Positions 33,330 through 45,900 of a stretch of DNA of 64,000 bases are shown piece by piece. Where the stretch lies: the NCBI GenBank assembly GCA_039621445.1, contig CP154954.1, forward strand, positions 74,536,265-74,600,264, given 5' to 3'. The notes below the pieces were generated by a model that did no database searches, was not told the origin of the DNA, and worked only from the letters and a program-made list of their open reading frames with translations. The first letter of the stretch is position 1. Each line of letters opens with the position of its first letter. Position numbers and translations under genes: made by a program. This stretch comes from Euglena gracilis. Lineage: Eukaryota > Euglenida > Euglenophyceae > Euglenales.

Positions 33330-34300
33330 AGTGCATATTAGGTCGCCAAAGGTGCAGTGGGATCTTGGGGAGTCTTTCATGGGTGATGTGAATCCCTGGG
33401 CCTGAGCACAGAAATGCGAGCCCCAAAAAGTTAAAACTGAACACTACCTAGCTGAACATGAGGGGCTGGTGTGCCATACACGTCTTTGGCCAGACTCCCA
33501 TCTTTTACCATGAACATTCAGATTCCTCATCTAAGAAGGGGATTCCGGGATTGAGAGGCGAAGCATATATAAAATATACAATATACAATAAATTATACGT
33601 ATATATTCATAAAAAAGAAGTACAGAACCACTGGAGGTTTCCTCCAAGAGCTTTGTTTCAAGGCAATTTGGCAGGCAGGACCAGAGTATGACAGGCAGGC
33701 AGAGAGGACAGGGTGTGGCCAGTATGGGCCATAAACCACCCACCAGAGGTGGGACAAAAATATAAAAAAAATTTGTCAAAAAAACGACAACAGAAATGCT
33801 GATTGGGAAATAAAAAGCAACCAATACAGAAAAGAAAACACAACTGACACTTGGAACAGATAAATTTTTGCATAACTTCAGAAATGCTGCTTTTGGGGAG
33901 TACTTGCCAAAAATAGGTAAAGCGGTGGGAGGGAAGGTGAATGGGGAGGAGTAAGACAACTGCCTGTGTTGCCAAAGCTGGCAAGCACGGGTCGTGGGGT
34001 CGGCAGATATATATAATGGCCCCATTCCCAAAGTCACAAAGCACCGTCCTTCATACATGCATGCAGTCAGACGCTTGCTGTACTGCATCTTCCGGCCTCT
34101 GTGCACCTTGCAAATAAGACTCACAATATTAGGGTACCCTGCAAACTTCTCTGGTCATCCCCCAAACCAAAAACTGGAAACACGTTGACAAGAAGGTATT
34201 GCAAGCTAATTTCGTGGTGGAAACTGTAATCAACATTTTGCAAACAGATGAGGGCGAAACAAACTCCGGTTCTTTCAGCTTCCGAGATTACCAAAAAAAT
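33330..34300. other. AT-rich DNA, no gene recognised
   Basis: Only short repeat fragments (33,385; 34,008). No coding island. Confidence 0.5.
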
Positions 34301-34364
34301 AGAGGGAAAAAATGTGTGCATGCATGCATGCATGCATGCATGCATGCATGCATGTATGTATGTA

Positions 34365-34631
34365 CAGTAGGGAAATTAAATAGTGGGACGGTCCAGGGAA
34401 ACTAAATAGTGGGACACCCCAAAAAATGCTTATCCCCCGGAGACCATCAGCGAGTTGCAAAGGCCTTTCAAATTGTTGCAATATCAGGAGGCTTCAAATG
34501 CCTCCTGATTATTGCAACAATGCAAATATTGCAACAATTTGAAAGGCCTGTGCAACTCGCTGGTAAGCATTTTATGGGGTGTCCCACTATTTAATTTCCC
34601 CTCACCGTCCCACTATTTAGTTTGCCAACTG
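34365..34631. mobile_element. Tc1/mariner-like foldback MITE
   Basis: CAGTAGGGAAATTAAATAGT at the left and its inverse ending CCAACTG at the right, flanked by TA. Almost the whole 267 bp is one long palindrome, including doubled aaataGTGGGAC arms and ttgcaacaatttgaaaggcc. It sits inside a CATG/ATGT microsatellite. Confidence 0.88.
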
Positions 34632-34990
34632 TATGTATGTATGTATGTATGTATGTATGTATGTATGTATGTATGTATGTATGTATGTATGTATGTATGT
34701 ATGTATGTATGTATGTATGTATGTATGTATGTATGTATGTATGTATGTATGTATGTATGTATGTATGTATGTATGTATGTATGTATGTATGTATGTATGT
34801 ATGTATGTACGTATGTATGTACGTATGTATGTGTGTATGTGTGTGGATCTGTGTGAGTAAACATGGATGGATGAATGGATGGATGGATTGATGGACGGAT
34901 GGATGGATGGATGGACGGACGGACGGATGGATGGATGGATGGATGGATGGATGGATGCATGTATGTATGCACGCATGCATGCATGCATGT
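34632..34990. repeat. (ATGT)n then (GGAT)n microsatellite
   Basis: About 190 bp of atgt units and about 110 bp of ggat/ggac units; the left side abuts the foldback MITE. Confidence 0.95.
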
Positions 34991-35159
34991 ATATAATGCA
35001 GCAAACCTACCAGGGTTACCAGGATCTGGTTTGCTTGGTCGCCCAAAGGGGGGTTTGGGTCAGAAGGTAGGGGGTCTAATAGATCAAGGAAATGCAAATC
35101 AAATACACCCACAAACAAGATACATTGCCAAGCGACTGGGCCATGGAGGTGCCTCAGGC

Positions 35160-35270
35160 TGGCTAAGTCCTGTGCGTTGAGCTGCTCCGAGAAATGGCGC
35201 TGCACATGGTGGATCTCGCACTGGAGCACGGACGGGGACTGCCCGGCAGCGGAGGTGCGGGGCCGCGGCA
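35160..35270 (-). CDS. Gene B possible last exon
   Basis: Minus-strand island reading [20 protein letters not shown] then NAQDLASL. Coding-like composition inside otherwise A-rich or repeat DNA and the same direction as gene B. No family recognised, so membership is inferred from position only. Confidence 0.3.
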
Positions 35271-36513
35271 AGGGGAATCGCCGTCGCGAATCACGTGACA
35301 AAAAAAGCAGTCCAAACATGGAAAACTACTCACACTTGGAAACAAAAAATACAAAGCGAGTTATTCTTGAGATTTTTTGGATGTCCTTTTCTGGGCCTGT
35401 TTGAATCAAGGGGAACCACGACGGAATAGAGCATTCCAAAAATGGAAAACTGTGCACGTTTAGAAACAAAAAAATGTGAAATATTTTTGTGCCTTCTTTG
35501 AATATCTGTCCTACTTTTGTTTCGCTTGAATCAAAAATACTACAAGAATATTTTGAAGCATTTTTGTAATCCGCTAATTTTAAAATACAGTTTCTGCATG
35601 TATGCAGTCTGTGCAAAAGTCTTTCCAACACACCGGTGCATACGTCTTAACAGGCACGTCTTCACAAGGTTTAATTGAAACCAATGTAAATCTGGCTGTG
35701 TCGTAGTTGTCAGGTTGAAATTCCAGATATACACCTAGTGGTAGCCTGTGAAATGTCCAACAAAAAAGGTGCCAACTAATTTTCCTTGATTCCACCTCCT
35801 TCCTGAGTCATGACTGACCCCAAAAATGCTCCGCACGACAAGCTACGCTTGCTTTAAAACTTTGGAAAACGTAGATTTTGGACCGTGCGGTGAAAATACA
35901 AAGACAACAACTCTGGAACCCTGAGGAATTGGGCTCTGGAAGTTGGTGTGTTGGATTGCCCATGAAACAGGCTTCAAATAATATCTACATCAAAGTTCTC
36001 TCATCTCGACACCCAGTAAAAAGTATGCAACACAATCTTTGGTGCGAGCTCTGCAAAAAAATACGTATCTATTCATATATGCATATACAGTTAGTTCAAA
36101 AAGTCATGACACCCACCCAAGGGCCATAGCCATAAATCCAAACCGAATCAAACCGAACCAAATCATACTCGGGTCCTGAGAACTATAAATTCAACCACCT
36201 GTGCCTCCTCACAATTTTGACTAAAGCTGACTAGAACCTTGGCTGCAGTGTATCCCCATATATGCTGCAGGGAGCAATTCTGGCATAGTGAAGAGAACAT
36301 TGAGTGCTTGGCACAGAGTCAAAAAGAGCTCACGGACGTGCACAGCGAAGAAGTACAGGGGTGCGGTCTGCAGGGTAGCGTATACAGAGCATCCAGGTAT
36401 CTCCTCCACCACTGCCAACCCACTGCCTGACATTTTTTTTCGAAAGAGTCATGACATTTTGAACCAGCTTGGGTCATGACTTTTTGAACTTTTTTGAGTG
36501 TGTGTGTGTATTG

Positions 36514-36549
<36 letters not shown>

Positions 36550-36927
36550 CATATATACACATATAAACACACACACACACATATATATATATACATATAT
36601 ATACATACATATATATGTATATACGAAGCATTTACATACATATATATGTAAATGGTTCATATATATACATATATATGTAAATGCTTCATATATATGTAAA
36701 TGCGTCATATATATGAAGCATTTACATATATATGAAGCATTTACATATATATGGAACGAGAGAGAGAGATAGATATAGAGAGATAGATAGATAGAGAGAG
36801 ATAGAGATATATAGAGATAGATAGATATAGGATAGAGAGAGATATATATATATAGATATATATAGAGATATATATAGATAGATATATATTATATATATAG
36901 AGATATATATAGATATATATATATATT

Positions 36928-36970
<43 letters not shown>

Positions 36971-39900
36971 CATATATATGTATATATGTATGTACGTATG
37001 TATGTATGTATGTAAATGCTTCATATATATGCGTATATGAACCATTTATAAAACATCGCAAGGGGGAAATGCTGCAGAAAGTACCAAGGAGGTAATACTT
37101 TTATACAGGAGGGTGACAAACTGGCGAGCGCCATCAATGGGATTGGGTTGCAATTTTCTCAGGTGGCAGAGTGTCAAATGCCATCTGTCCAATGACCAGA
37201 CAAAAAATTGATCAAAACGAAAGATATTCTGAATACTTCACATTTCATGCAGTAAACTGCATGTGTGATGTGAATGTGCAGTAAATGTGAATGTGCAGTA
37301 AATTGCATGAAATGTGCACATGCCTAAATAACATTTGGGATTCAGGTTTGAATCACAAAACAAACGCAAACTGGGCTCCTTGCATTTGCGCAACATCCTT
37401 CGGCCCCACATGAAATATATATCTCAAGAGTCGTCGCTCTCCGTAGGTCCCGCCCCTGCCGTGGGCCAACAGGAACACCCTGTGGAGAGCGCGGCCCACC
37501 TCCTGCGCGCTGTCGTCCTCGTCCATGCGTTGGAGCTGGTGCCGGGATTGTTTTAAAACTTGTTTCAAAAATTGGGGGAGGTCCCCCCACCCACCCACCC
37601 ACCCAGGGAGTTCCCCCTCATCCTCTTCCCCCAACAGGGGGGAGGGGACTCCAGGGTACTCATATCAACGGGCGGGGGGGGGGTCCATAATTTTGGAGTT
37701 CAAAAAAAATATTGGCGCTTTGCGCCAAAAATGACCAAGACTCCCCATCCACTTGACTCCCTGGGGGGGGGGGGAGTCGGACTGACCCACCCTACCCCTC
37801 CCAACCCCCCCAGAGCTCCAACCATTGAAAAATCTCCGGATGGTACATCCACTCGTCGTCCACCGCGCAGCCCGCACGCCGCTCCACCGGCTCCCAGAAG
37901 AGGACGTCCCCAGGGTGGCATGGGAAGGCGTTGGGGGGGAGGCGCCGTCGCCCACCGTGGAAGTTCGCAAGGAGAGGATTTCCTCTGACGCCGAAGGAAC
38001 GTTTTGACCTACAAATTGTCGCCTCGAGATGCATCCAAGTCTCCAAGAGATGCCTCCAAGGGGTGGGGGGGGGGAGGGGGTCGGACCCATATTGTTGCTT
38101 ACGACCTGGGGGGGGGGGGGGCATTTACCACTTTAAAAATCACATTTCAAAAAAAACCAGTCACCCATTTCTGACCACCCCGGGCGGTTTTTTAATTTTT
38201 TATTTTGGGAACTAGGGCAAAAAAGGCCAAATGTCAATGGATTTTGGTCGAAAATACCCAAAAAAAATCCGGCGCCTTCAGCGCCAGGTGATCACTTCCA
38301 GCCAATCCTGCCGTACCCCTTACCCCTTACCAGTCACCCCTTCGGGGGTGGTGTCAGAAACTTGAGCAGGGGTATAATCGGACTCCCACCCCCCCCCCCA
38401 CATCCATCACCGATTTCAGACCATTATCATACAACCCTGGACATCCCGATACCACACGCGGGGGCGGCATCGGACGTCGTACTTCACCTGTGAGGAAAGG
38501 GGGGGGGGTGCGCAGGGCACCTTTTTTTTGGCGCAGCAGAGTTTCAGTGTCTCGCGTCCCAAGCATCAGGAAACCTACTTGTGCCTCACCAGTCCAGAGA
38601 GCCTTAGGCAAGAAGCAAAAAAATGGCACTCCATCTGTGACATGGGTGCACCTAGATTCCATGCTCCCGTCACTGCAAGCCTGTCTCTGCTTGCTGGGCA
38701 TTTCGCCCTAAAAGCCCCAAAGATGGAGGGTCCTGCCACATTGACACCAAATCCATAAATAAAAAAAAAACATTTCGGGATTAATTCAACAAGACAGAGC
38801 GGAAGCACACCAACCATTGCTTACCCCCCCCCCTCGGGGGTTGCTATCCTGTGACCTTTCAATGCCCATATCTCAATGTGTAGAAGACATATGGCGGCTG
38901 TGTTCGCGATGCGGGGCACACCTCTTGCTTCACGGCGTCGGACAACAAAAGGGTGCAGCCCAGTGGCAGCGCCACCTCCCGCATCACGACCTCGGTTGCG
39001 TTGGTGACAAAGGGTCGCTTAACGACCCTCCCCAGGGATCCAGCTCAGAAGATAGAAAACCTGGGCTGGGTGGGGGAAAAATGCTACCTGACCGCTACCA
39101 TCGGCTGGCTTGGTCCGACTGGGGGCGAACCAGGTCCCAAAAAAATAGCAACTTCAAAAAAAAAATGGACAAAGACCTCGCACCTGCCTCTGAAACTGCA
39201 ATTTGCCCGTTTGTGGCCCTGTTTGCACCTCCAAAAGCAAAAAAAAAAAAACACTCAGCTCTCCCTTGGACAGGAAATAAAACGTCATCGACGTTGAGAC
39301 AAAAACTCGTCGATTGGGGAAGGGACAGGCTGGAAAAAAGGCCTTTTAGCCTGTCCGACCCCACCCATGGACCACTCCTGGGGGACGGGGTACCCGCCGA
39401 CTGAAGCGACGCCCAGGTCGGTGATCTCGGGCCCGCCCACCACGAAGAACCGCTGCCCCGCCGCACTGACCGTGGCCATCGTGGAGGGCCCGTGCCCGAT
39501 GCCCACCAGCAGCCGGGACGTGGGGCCGTGTGTGGCTGGACAAAAAGGAAACCCCCAGCAGGACTGCACAGGAAGGCGTTGTGGGGGGTGGGCGACCCCC
39601 CACACACACCATAGCACCGCGCAAGGGCCTAAACAGCGTCGCATGCGTTCAAGAAGGCCTGGTGGGGGAGGTCGGACCCCCCACCCACCCAACAGCATTG
39701 GGGGGGTGGGTCCGACCACCCCCACCACCACCCATGGGGCTCCGGGGAGTCCCGTTCAGCCCTGACACCCAGAAACTGGAAGCCCTGTTTTCATCAATGG
39801 TCTGAACAGAGGACCAGGAGTACACCCGGGGGGGGGGGGGCGGTATTACCTACCCCCTCCCCCGGCAAACTGTCACGTGACAGGTTTGCCAGTACCGGGG

Positions 39901-42900
39901 ACCCTGACAACTTACAGATTGGCCGGTACCGGGGACCCTGACAGGTTCTCGGGCATGACAGTTTCCCGGGGGGGGGGGGGGGAGGTATGTGGTCAGTGAA
40001 TGCAGAGGCAGTGGATACTTTCCAATGTGGAATTGATTCAGGGGGGGATGAAAATCTTATCTCCCTCTTTGACATGAAAATGTGAGGGGGGGGGAGGGAA
40101 AGCAGCTTTCAGCGCTTTCCAAGGAAGGGCAGCAAGCGTGTGAATGCGCCAATGGGTAACGAGGGCAGTGGACAGCCTCCGAGTAGATAAATCAATTCCC
40201 TGGGGGGGGTGATAAAACACAACGACAATGACGTATGCACAGAGATCAAGCACACCCAGAAAACAGACGCTCTCCCAAACGACAACGCTCCCCGGTTGCG
40301 ACTTTTGCTGCCAAAATGATAAACACCCTCACACTTCAATAAAAGGATAAAGAGAATCCCCGAGGGGTGACCAGTGACCTTTATGCCAAGGAGAGGGGGA
40401 GAGCACCGGGCTGTTTTTCACCAACCCCGGGAGGGGAGGGGGGTCCGGAGCGCCTTGTGGTGCCTGCCCAGGCAGGCACTACCCCCCGCCCTGTGTGCAC
40501 TGTGGCTGTTTTTTTGGTGCCTTTACTTTACTTTGGGGGCCGAAAATTGCCAATGAAAAAATGACTTGGCGCATTGGAAATCATCCCGAAAATAGCAACA
40601 AAAACCCTCCAAATTTTTTGGGTGCCACAGTTGACTTGAAAGTTTTGGATTTATTAATTGTGTAGAAGGAGAAGCGGGAATCCGCTTCCTTTTTGGGGGA
40701 AGCAAAAAAAAACGCTTCCCAGTGAAATTTTTGGTATAGCTAAAACTGTACATAATTTTTGAATTTTGACATCGGCGGAAGCGGGTTTCCGCTTCCTGTG
40801 AAACTTTTTTCTACAGAAGCGGTTTATCCGCTTCCTCCGCTGCATATCACAACAAGTAGGCACCTTTAAGCCTGGCATCAACCTCATCAACATAAGACAT
40901 CATCCAACATCTTTACTACATTAAAACAATTGCCACTAAAAGAAGCCTTATAACAGCATTCATCTGCTGGAAACCATAAGGCATGGGAAGCGTGTTTCCG
41001 CTTCCCATGGATGGGCCAGATAAAGTAATTGCATGTGGGGAGCAGGTTTGGCGATGGCCGTTCTTGTCCCATTGGGGGACTTACATTGGTGACGACTTCA
41101 GTGCCCATCTACTGTTGTCTACCCCAGGCGTCAGTTGTGGCTTCACGAGAGGTCTCCGGCGGCTGAATGGTAACTTCCTGAACTGTGCTTGAAATGTGCC
41201 TGGACTCAGGCTGATTGTGGTGGTGCCATCTCATGGCTTAAAAGCAGCGCGTTTGGAATTGATTGGGAAACAGAGGCAAAAGGTCTCAATACAGGGATTT
41301 TGGTGATGACTTTGAGTGGGCTGTTTTGGTGTGAGTCGCTGGATGCCGTGTTTTGAGGCTCCTTTGAGGGGGAAAGTTGCCGGGTATGGACTTAGTTTGC
41401 ATAAGGCTGACACTGTGTCTACAGCATGTAGAGGCTGGACAATAGGTCAGGCACAATTGAGGGGGCTGAGGATCACTGAAGGTTGGAACCAATCTCTTTA
41501 AACCCTGTGAAACCGTTTTCCAGGTCCATTCAGTGCTTAAACACAGCGTCCGAGAATAGGTTCTGTCTTCGGGATGTGAAGGTGTCCCCAAATACCTGGT
41601 GTGTGAGGGAATGGGAGTGATGTGCCAGAATCAAATTGTTGAACGCACCTGGAATTATGACAGCAGTGGAAACCAATAAACACTTCACACAAAAGTTGGA
41701 ATGAAGCGGAAACCAGCTTCGTCAGGGTCAGGGAGGAAGCGGAAACCCGCTTCCTCCTATGTGGGAAGCCATTTCGCGCTTTCTCTTTGGAAAATTGTCC
41801 CCTCCTACCCACAGGTGGTAGAGACAGCAGAAACAGGACGTGCAGAGATTGATTAGGCTGCCTGTGGGAGGTGGGCCATAAACATGGCCTGGGAGGAGCA
41901 AATGGACGAAACCTGACGGATAAGACCCACCTGCCCGTGCTTTGGCCGGGGAAGAAAGAACTTGAGGGGGGGGGGGGTGAGACACAAGTGTGTATAGCAG
42001 GAAATTTTCGGAGGGATTTGCATTGTATTTAAAGTTGAAAGGGGGGCTTGTTTAAGGGGGTAAATGGTCCAGTTTTTTTTATTTTCAGCGAAATGTCTGG
42101 TACTCCACTTCCAGCCTTCGCTGTAACTTGTTTTCATTCTCTGGCACCAGAAATCAATCAACTTGCCTCCATTTGTTGAAACCACCGTCTACTTCTTCTT
42201 CACCTTCCCACGGTCCCCATCCCACGGTCTCCCCTCCCCTAGACTCCTGGGCTGTCATATGCCTGCGAACACCAAAGATGTCCTCTGGAATGGACTGCCA
42301 AAGGTGAAGCCCAATGCCACCTTAAAGCTGCGTACACTGATCTCCTCTCATTCTTATTTCCACGTGCGTCATCTCACGTGCGCTGCTCCCCTCAACGACC
42401 TTGCTCAAAACCAACCATCACCACACCCCTCAACAATGCACACCAGGCCACTTCTGCTCTTGTCTCCTGCTGCATGAACTGCTCTGCAACCTTTGCAGGA
42501 TTCCCAGGGATGAAGAAGTCCCAAACAAACCAATGGAGGCACGTTTCAAATTATTCTGGAAAACTCAAATGAAGCGGATTTGCGCTTCCTCATTCAATCC
42601 TGGAATCCTGGGGCAAGTCCTCTGACCGGCTGTTGCTGTCAGCGTCCCTGTGTGCGGCAGGCAATCACCTCCTCATTGTATACCCTGAATCATCCATCAG
42701 TCCAAGGTAGCGGCTTTCCGCTTCCTTGAACCAAACCTTGACGTCTAAGGCCGCTCCCCACGTTTGTCTCAGGAAGGGTGAGGCACTCTCCGAACCACAT
42801 GGTAACCCGTGTCATCCACAATGCTGCATCCCAGCTCGTTATTGAACCGACAAAAGAACTTCTGACCTATCAACGTTTGGCTGAAAACCGTCCCAGACGG

Positions 42901-45900
42901 CCCTCCCCCACCCAATTCAATTCAGGTGCCGTTCCTCAATTGTCACACTCGTTGAAAGGGTACAATGCATTCCCTTTGAAAATGCACAGCTGTGGGTCTT
43001 CCAGGGACCAAACAAGGTGGCCGTTGTGGGAACACAAAAAGCATCCAGGTGGCTTTCCATGTCCCGCAATACAATTGGGCCAAATCACAGCATCTCGTTG
43101 ACAACCAGGTTTTCCATGTAACGACTCTAAACCTCCTGCCTCCCTCCTCCTGCATTTGTGCATCATTTTGCAAGGTCCTGTCTGGACCACTTGGGCATGT
43201 TCTACGACTCGAGAAGATGAAGGTGCCATCGCAGCACAGGCTAAGCCTTCGTGTACTCACCAACACCCGAAAATCCATCACACGCGGCCTAGGTTGAATT
43301 GTGTATGTGCCAGATGTAGGCTGCGGGTTCCGACTTCATCTCCCCCTTGTTTTCGTGCTCCATCAGACCACTCAGGCCTTCGAAGTCATTGCCTTGTAAA
43401 TTTAAAATCGTCAGGAGGAAGCCTGATTCCGCTTCCTCCTGGCCAATGTGAAAATTTCAAGGGGTTTCTGCTGTGTGCATCCTCCGAACCTGCGCCTGCC
43501 CCCCATTTCCACTGATTGACGTCAAATAAGGAAGCGGTTTTGGTAATCTCCGCTTCCTCTTCTCTTCTCTGTCCTCGTGAGACCCCGTTTTGGGTCATTT
43601 TGGGTTTCGGCGCATCGGAGTGCAGTAGAACTGGGCAGTGATGAAGCGGTTTTTCGCTTCATGTGAAAAATTTGTGCACTTTTCGCCGATTTCGGCTGGC
43701 ACTCAAAATTCATACCCTTTTCGCTTATTTCAGGGTCTTAGAGAGATTTGTTACTCCAAGCCAAAACACCGGCAGAAACGGCCCAAATACGGCCTCTTTC
43801 AAGAACAGCTGAAAAATTTTGGGGGTCGGACAGAGCGTTTTTCCGCTTGCTGGTTTTCTGCTTTCCACTTCAAACCGTCCAAAACTTTTGGCAATTTACG
43901 CCGCCCAAGTTTTATCCCTTCTTCTGGCCTGGTGCTGTTGTTCGCCTCTGGCCCTTTTTGTCTGTGTACGTGGAGGTGGCCGGAGCCCCTCCTCCCGGGG
44001 GGGGGGGGGATTTTGGCCTGAGCCCAGGAACATTCCCTGACGATAAAAATGGCAATGCCTTAGGCGGCGCGAATTGCCCAAGCCATTTTTGTGTTTTTTG
44101 ACGTTTTTTGGCTGTTTTAAAAACACCTAAAAGAGCACAAAATTTTGAGTTCCAAGGGTTACGTGGCAGCTTTGGACCAAAATTTTATGAAACTGGTTTT
44201 GTGCGGTATTCCGCGCGCCGCACAGTACACAATGTAGAGGTACACAAAAACAGTGATGTTGAGACCCCTGTTACAGGTACCAGAAAAGTACTGTATTGTA
44301 ACGTGTGTACTGCGTGGGTGTATATTGGTGGTACGTCTGTTTCCCCACAGTGGGTGAGGTGAGGTGAACAACGCGAGTGTGTGCGGATTCCCGCACAGAA
44401 CAAACACAACGATGTGCGATACAGGGGGGTGTTGTGTGTCTGGTGCGATGTGAAAGAAAACTGTGAAGTGTGGTTTAGGCGGATTACCGCGTAAAGAGAA
44501 TGCAGTTGTATTTACGACGTCCAGGCGGAAACCCGTGTAACCTCCGAAGGACAGAACGAAGGCATTTGGCGTTAGGCGGGAATCCGCACAACACAGCAGA
44601 ACGTTGTGATGGGTGTGTGGGCCACCGTACACGTGAGGACAGACGCGTTTACTTAAAGTGCAAATGAAAAATGGTGGGGAGGCCGGGGGGACCGGGGGGC
44701 AGCGTCCTGTCTGTCGCACCACACCCCGACACATCCCGTGTGCCCTAACCGTCACCGGGACGGTGGCCCAGCCGTGGCCGGTGACGGGGGGGACCTGATG
44801 TGTGTGTGTGTGTGTGTGTGTCCGCCGGGTGTGGTGGTGGGCCAACAGTTGGCTGCCCCATCCCCCTGAAAGAGGGGGCGGTCCTCTCCCCGGCGAGCCT
44901 GCCTGTGTAACTCCCCGGCCTGAACGGATCGAAACGGCACGTGGACGGTGGGAACACCGGTGTTTCCGCGACTGCGGTGATGACTGGTCGCGAAACGCGA
45001 CGCAGTGTGGTTGTTCAGTGGGGGCAGAGGGGTGTGTGGGTTTCCAAACAGATGCAGAACAGTCTGTGAGGTATGGAAAAGCCAACGGGATGTGTTGTGC
45101 GGGAATCCGTGCAACACATTCCGAGTGTATAAAGAGAATAGTGAGGAGCCCGGGTGGTCCTTTGACCTCTCCGCACCGCCGGGGCAGGTTGCCCAGACCT
45201 CCCCAACGGGGGTGCGGTTGCGGCGTTTGCGGACCAACGCAGCCGGGGCGACGACGCCCGTCCCGGACTCCCCCGACCGACTGGTGACTGGAAAATGCAA
45301 CCTGGGTGTTTGTGTTTCCGGTTTTGGACGTTTGGTGGTACACCACTGCGTAGGGGACCGGTTTTCCTCGCGATCGGAATGCGTAGGGCACCGGTCGGTT
45401 GTGCGCGTTGAGGTCTGGTGAGGGGGAGAGGCTGTGTGGTGTGGTCACACGCCAACGGCGACGATATGTGCGGGTTTCCGCGTACAAGAACGGACTAGCG
45501 CGTAAGGCGTGAGGCCCAGTGTACTGCACGGATGTCCGCCCCTCCTCCCCCCTACGCTCTTGACCAAGATCTGGATCGCGAGGCCTTCATTTGGTGTAAC
45601 CGCCGGCGTGACCGCCAACAGTGGTTTCGCGAAAGTTATACAGTCCAAGTGCGATCTCTGGAGAGAGATGTTGGGCAAGTGGCTGTTAATTTCAGTGTCA
45701 TTCACCTCCTTTGGTTTCTACAGCTGTGCGGGTTTCCGTGCAAACCGCCCAGATTTGTGTTTGACGTACGCGTGGATCAGACATCCTGTGCAGTTGTCCG
45801 TTCAGAACTTTCAGCTGAAACCTGGGAGAGCCAGACAGCCTCCGCGCCCCGACGTGCTGGTGCTGGACGAGACCCTCACGTGAGGGCAGGTGCGGCGGGT

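Noticed and set aside
36319-37061. Tyr/Ile-rich open frames
   Set aside because: Translations of AT simple repeats and the Tc1-like element.
44159-45529. A 456-codon minus-strand open frame
   Set aside because: It lies in the 5' non-coding part of the 7.8-kb element. Its recurrent CGNPHT-like words are translations of the private palindrome, and no family pattern is seen.
45878-45891. A 10-nt intron gtgagggcag removing the TGA
   Set aside because: Far too short to splice and it would break the reading frame that continues as VRRVEKAHV.
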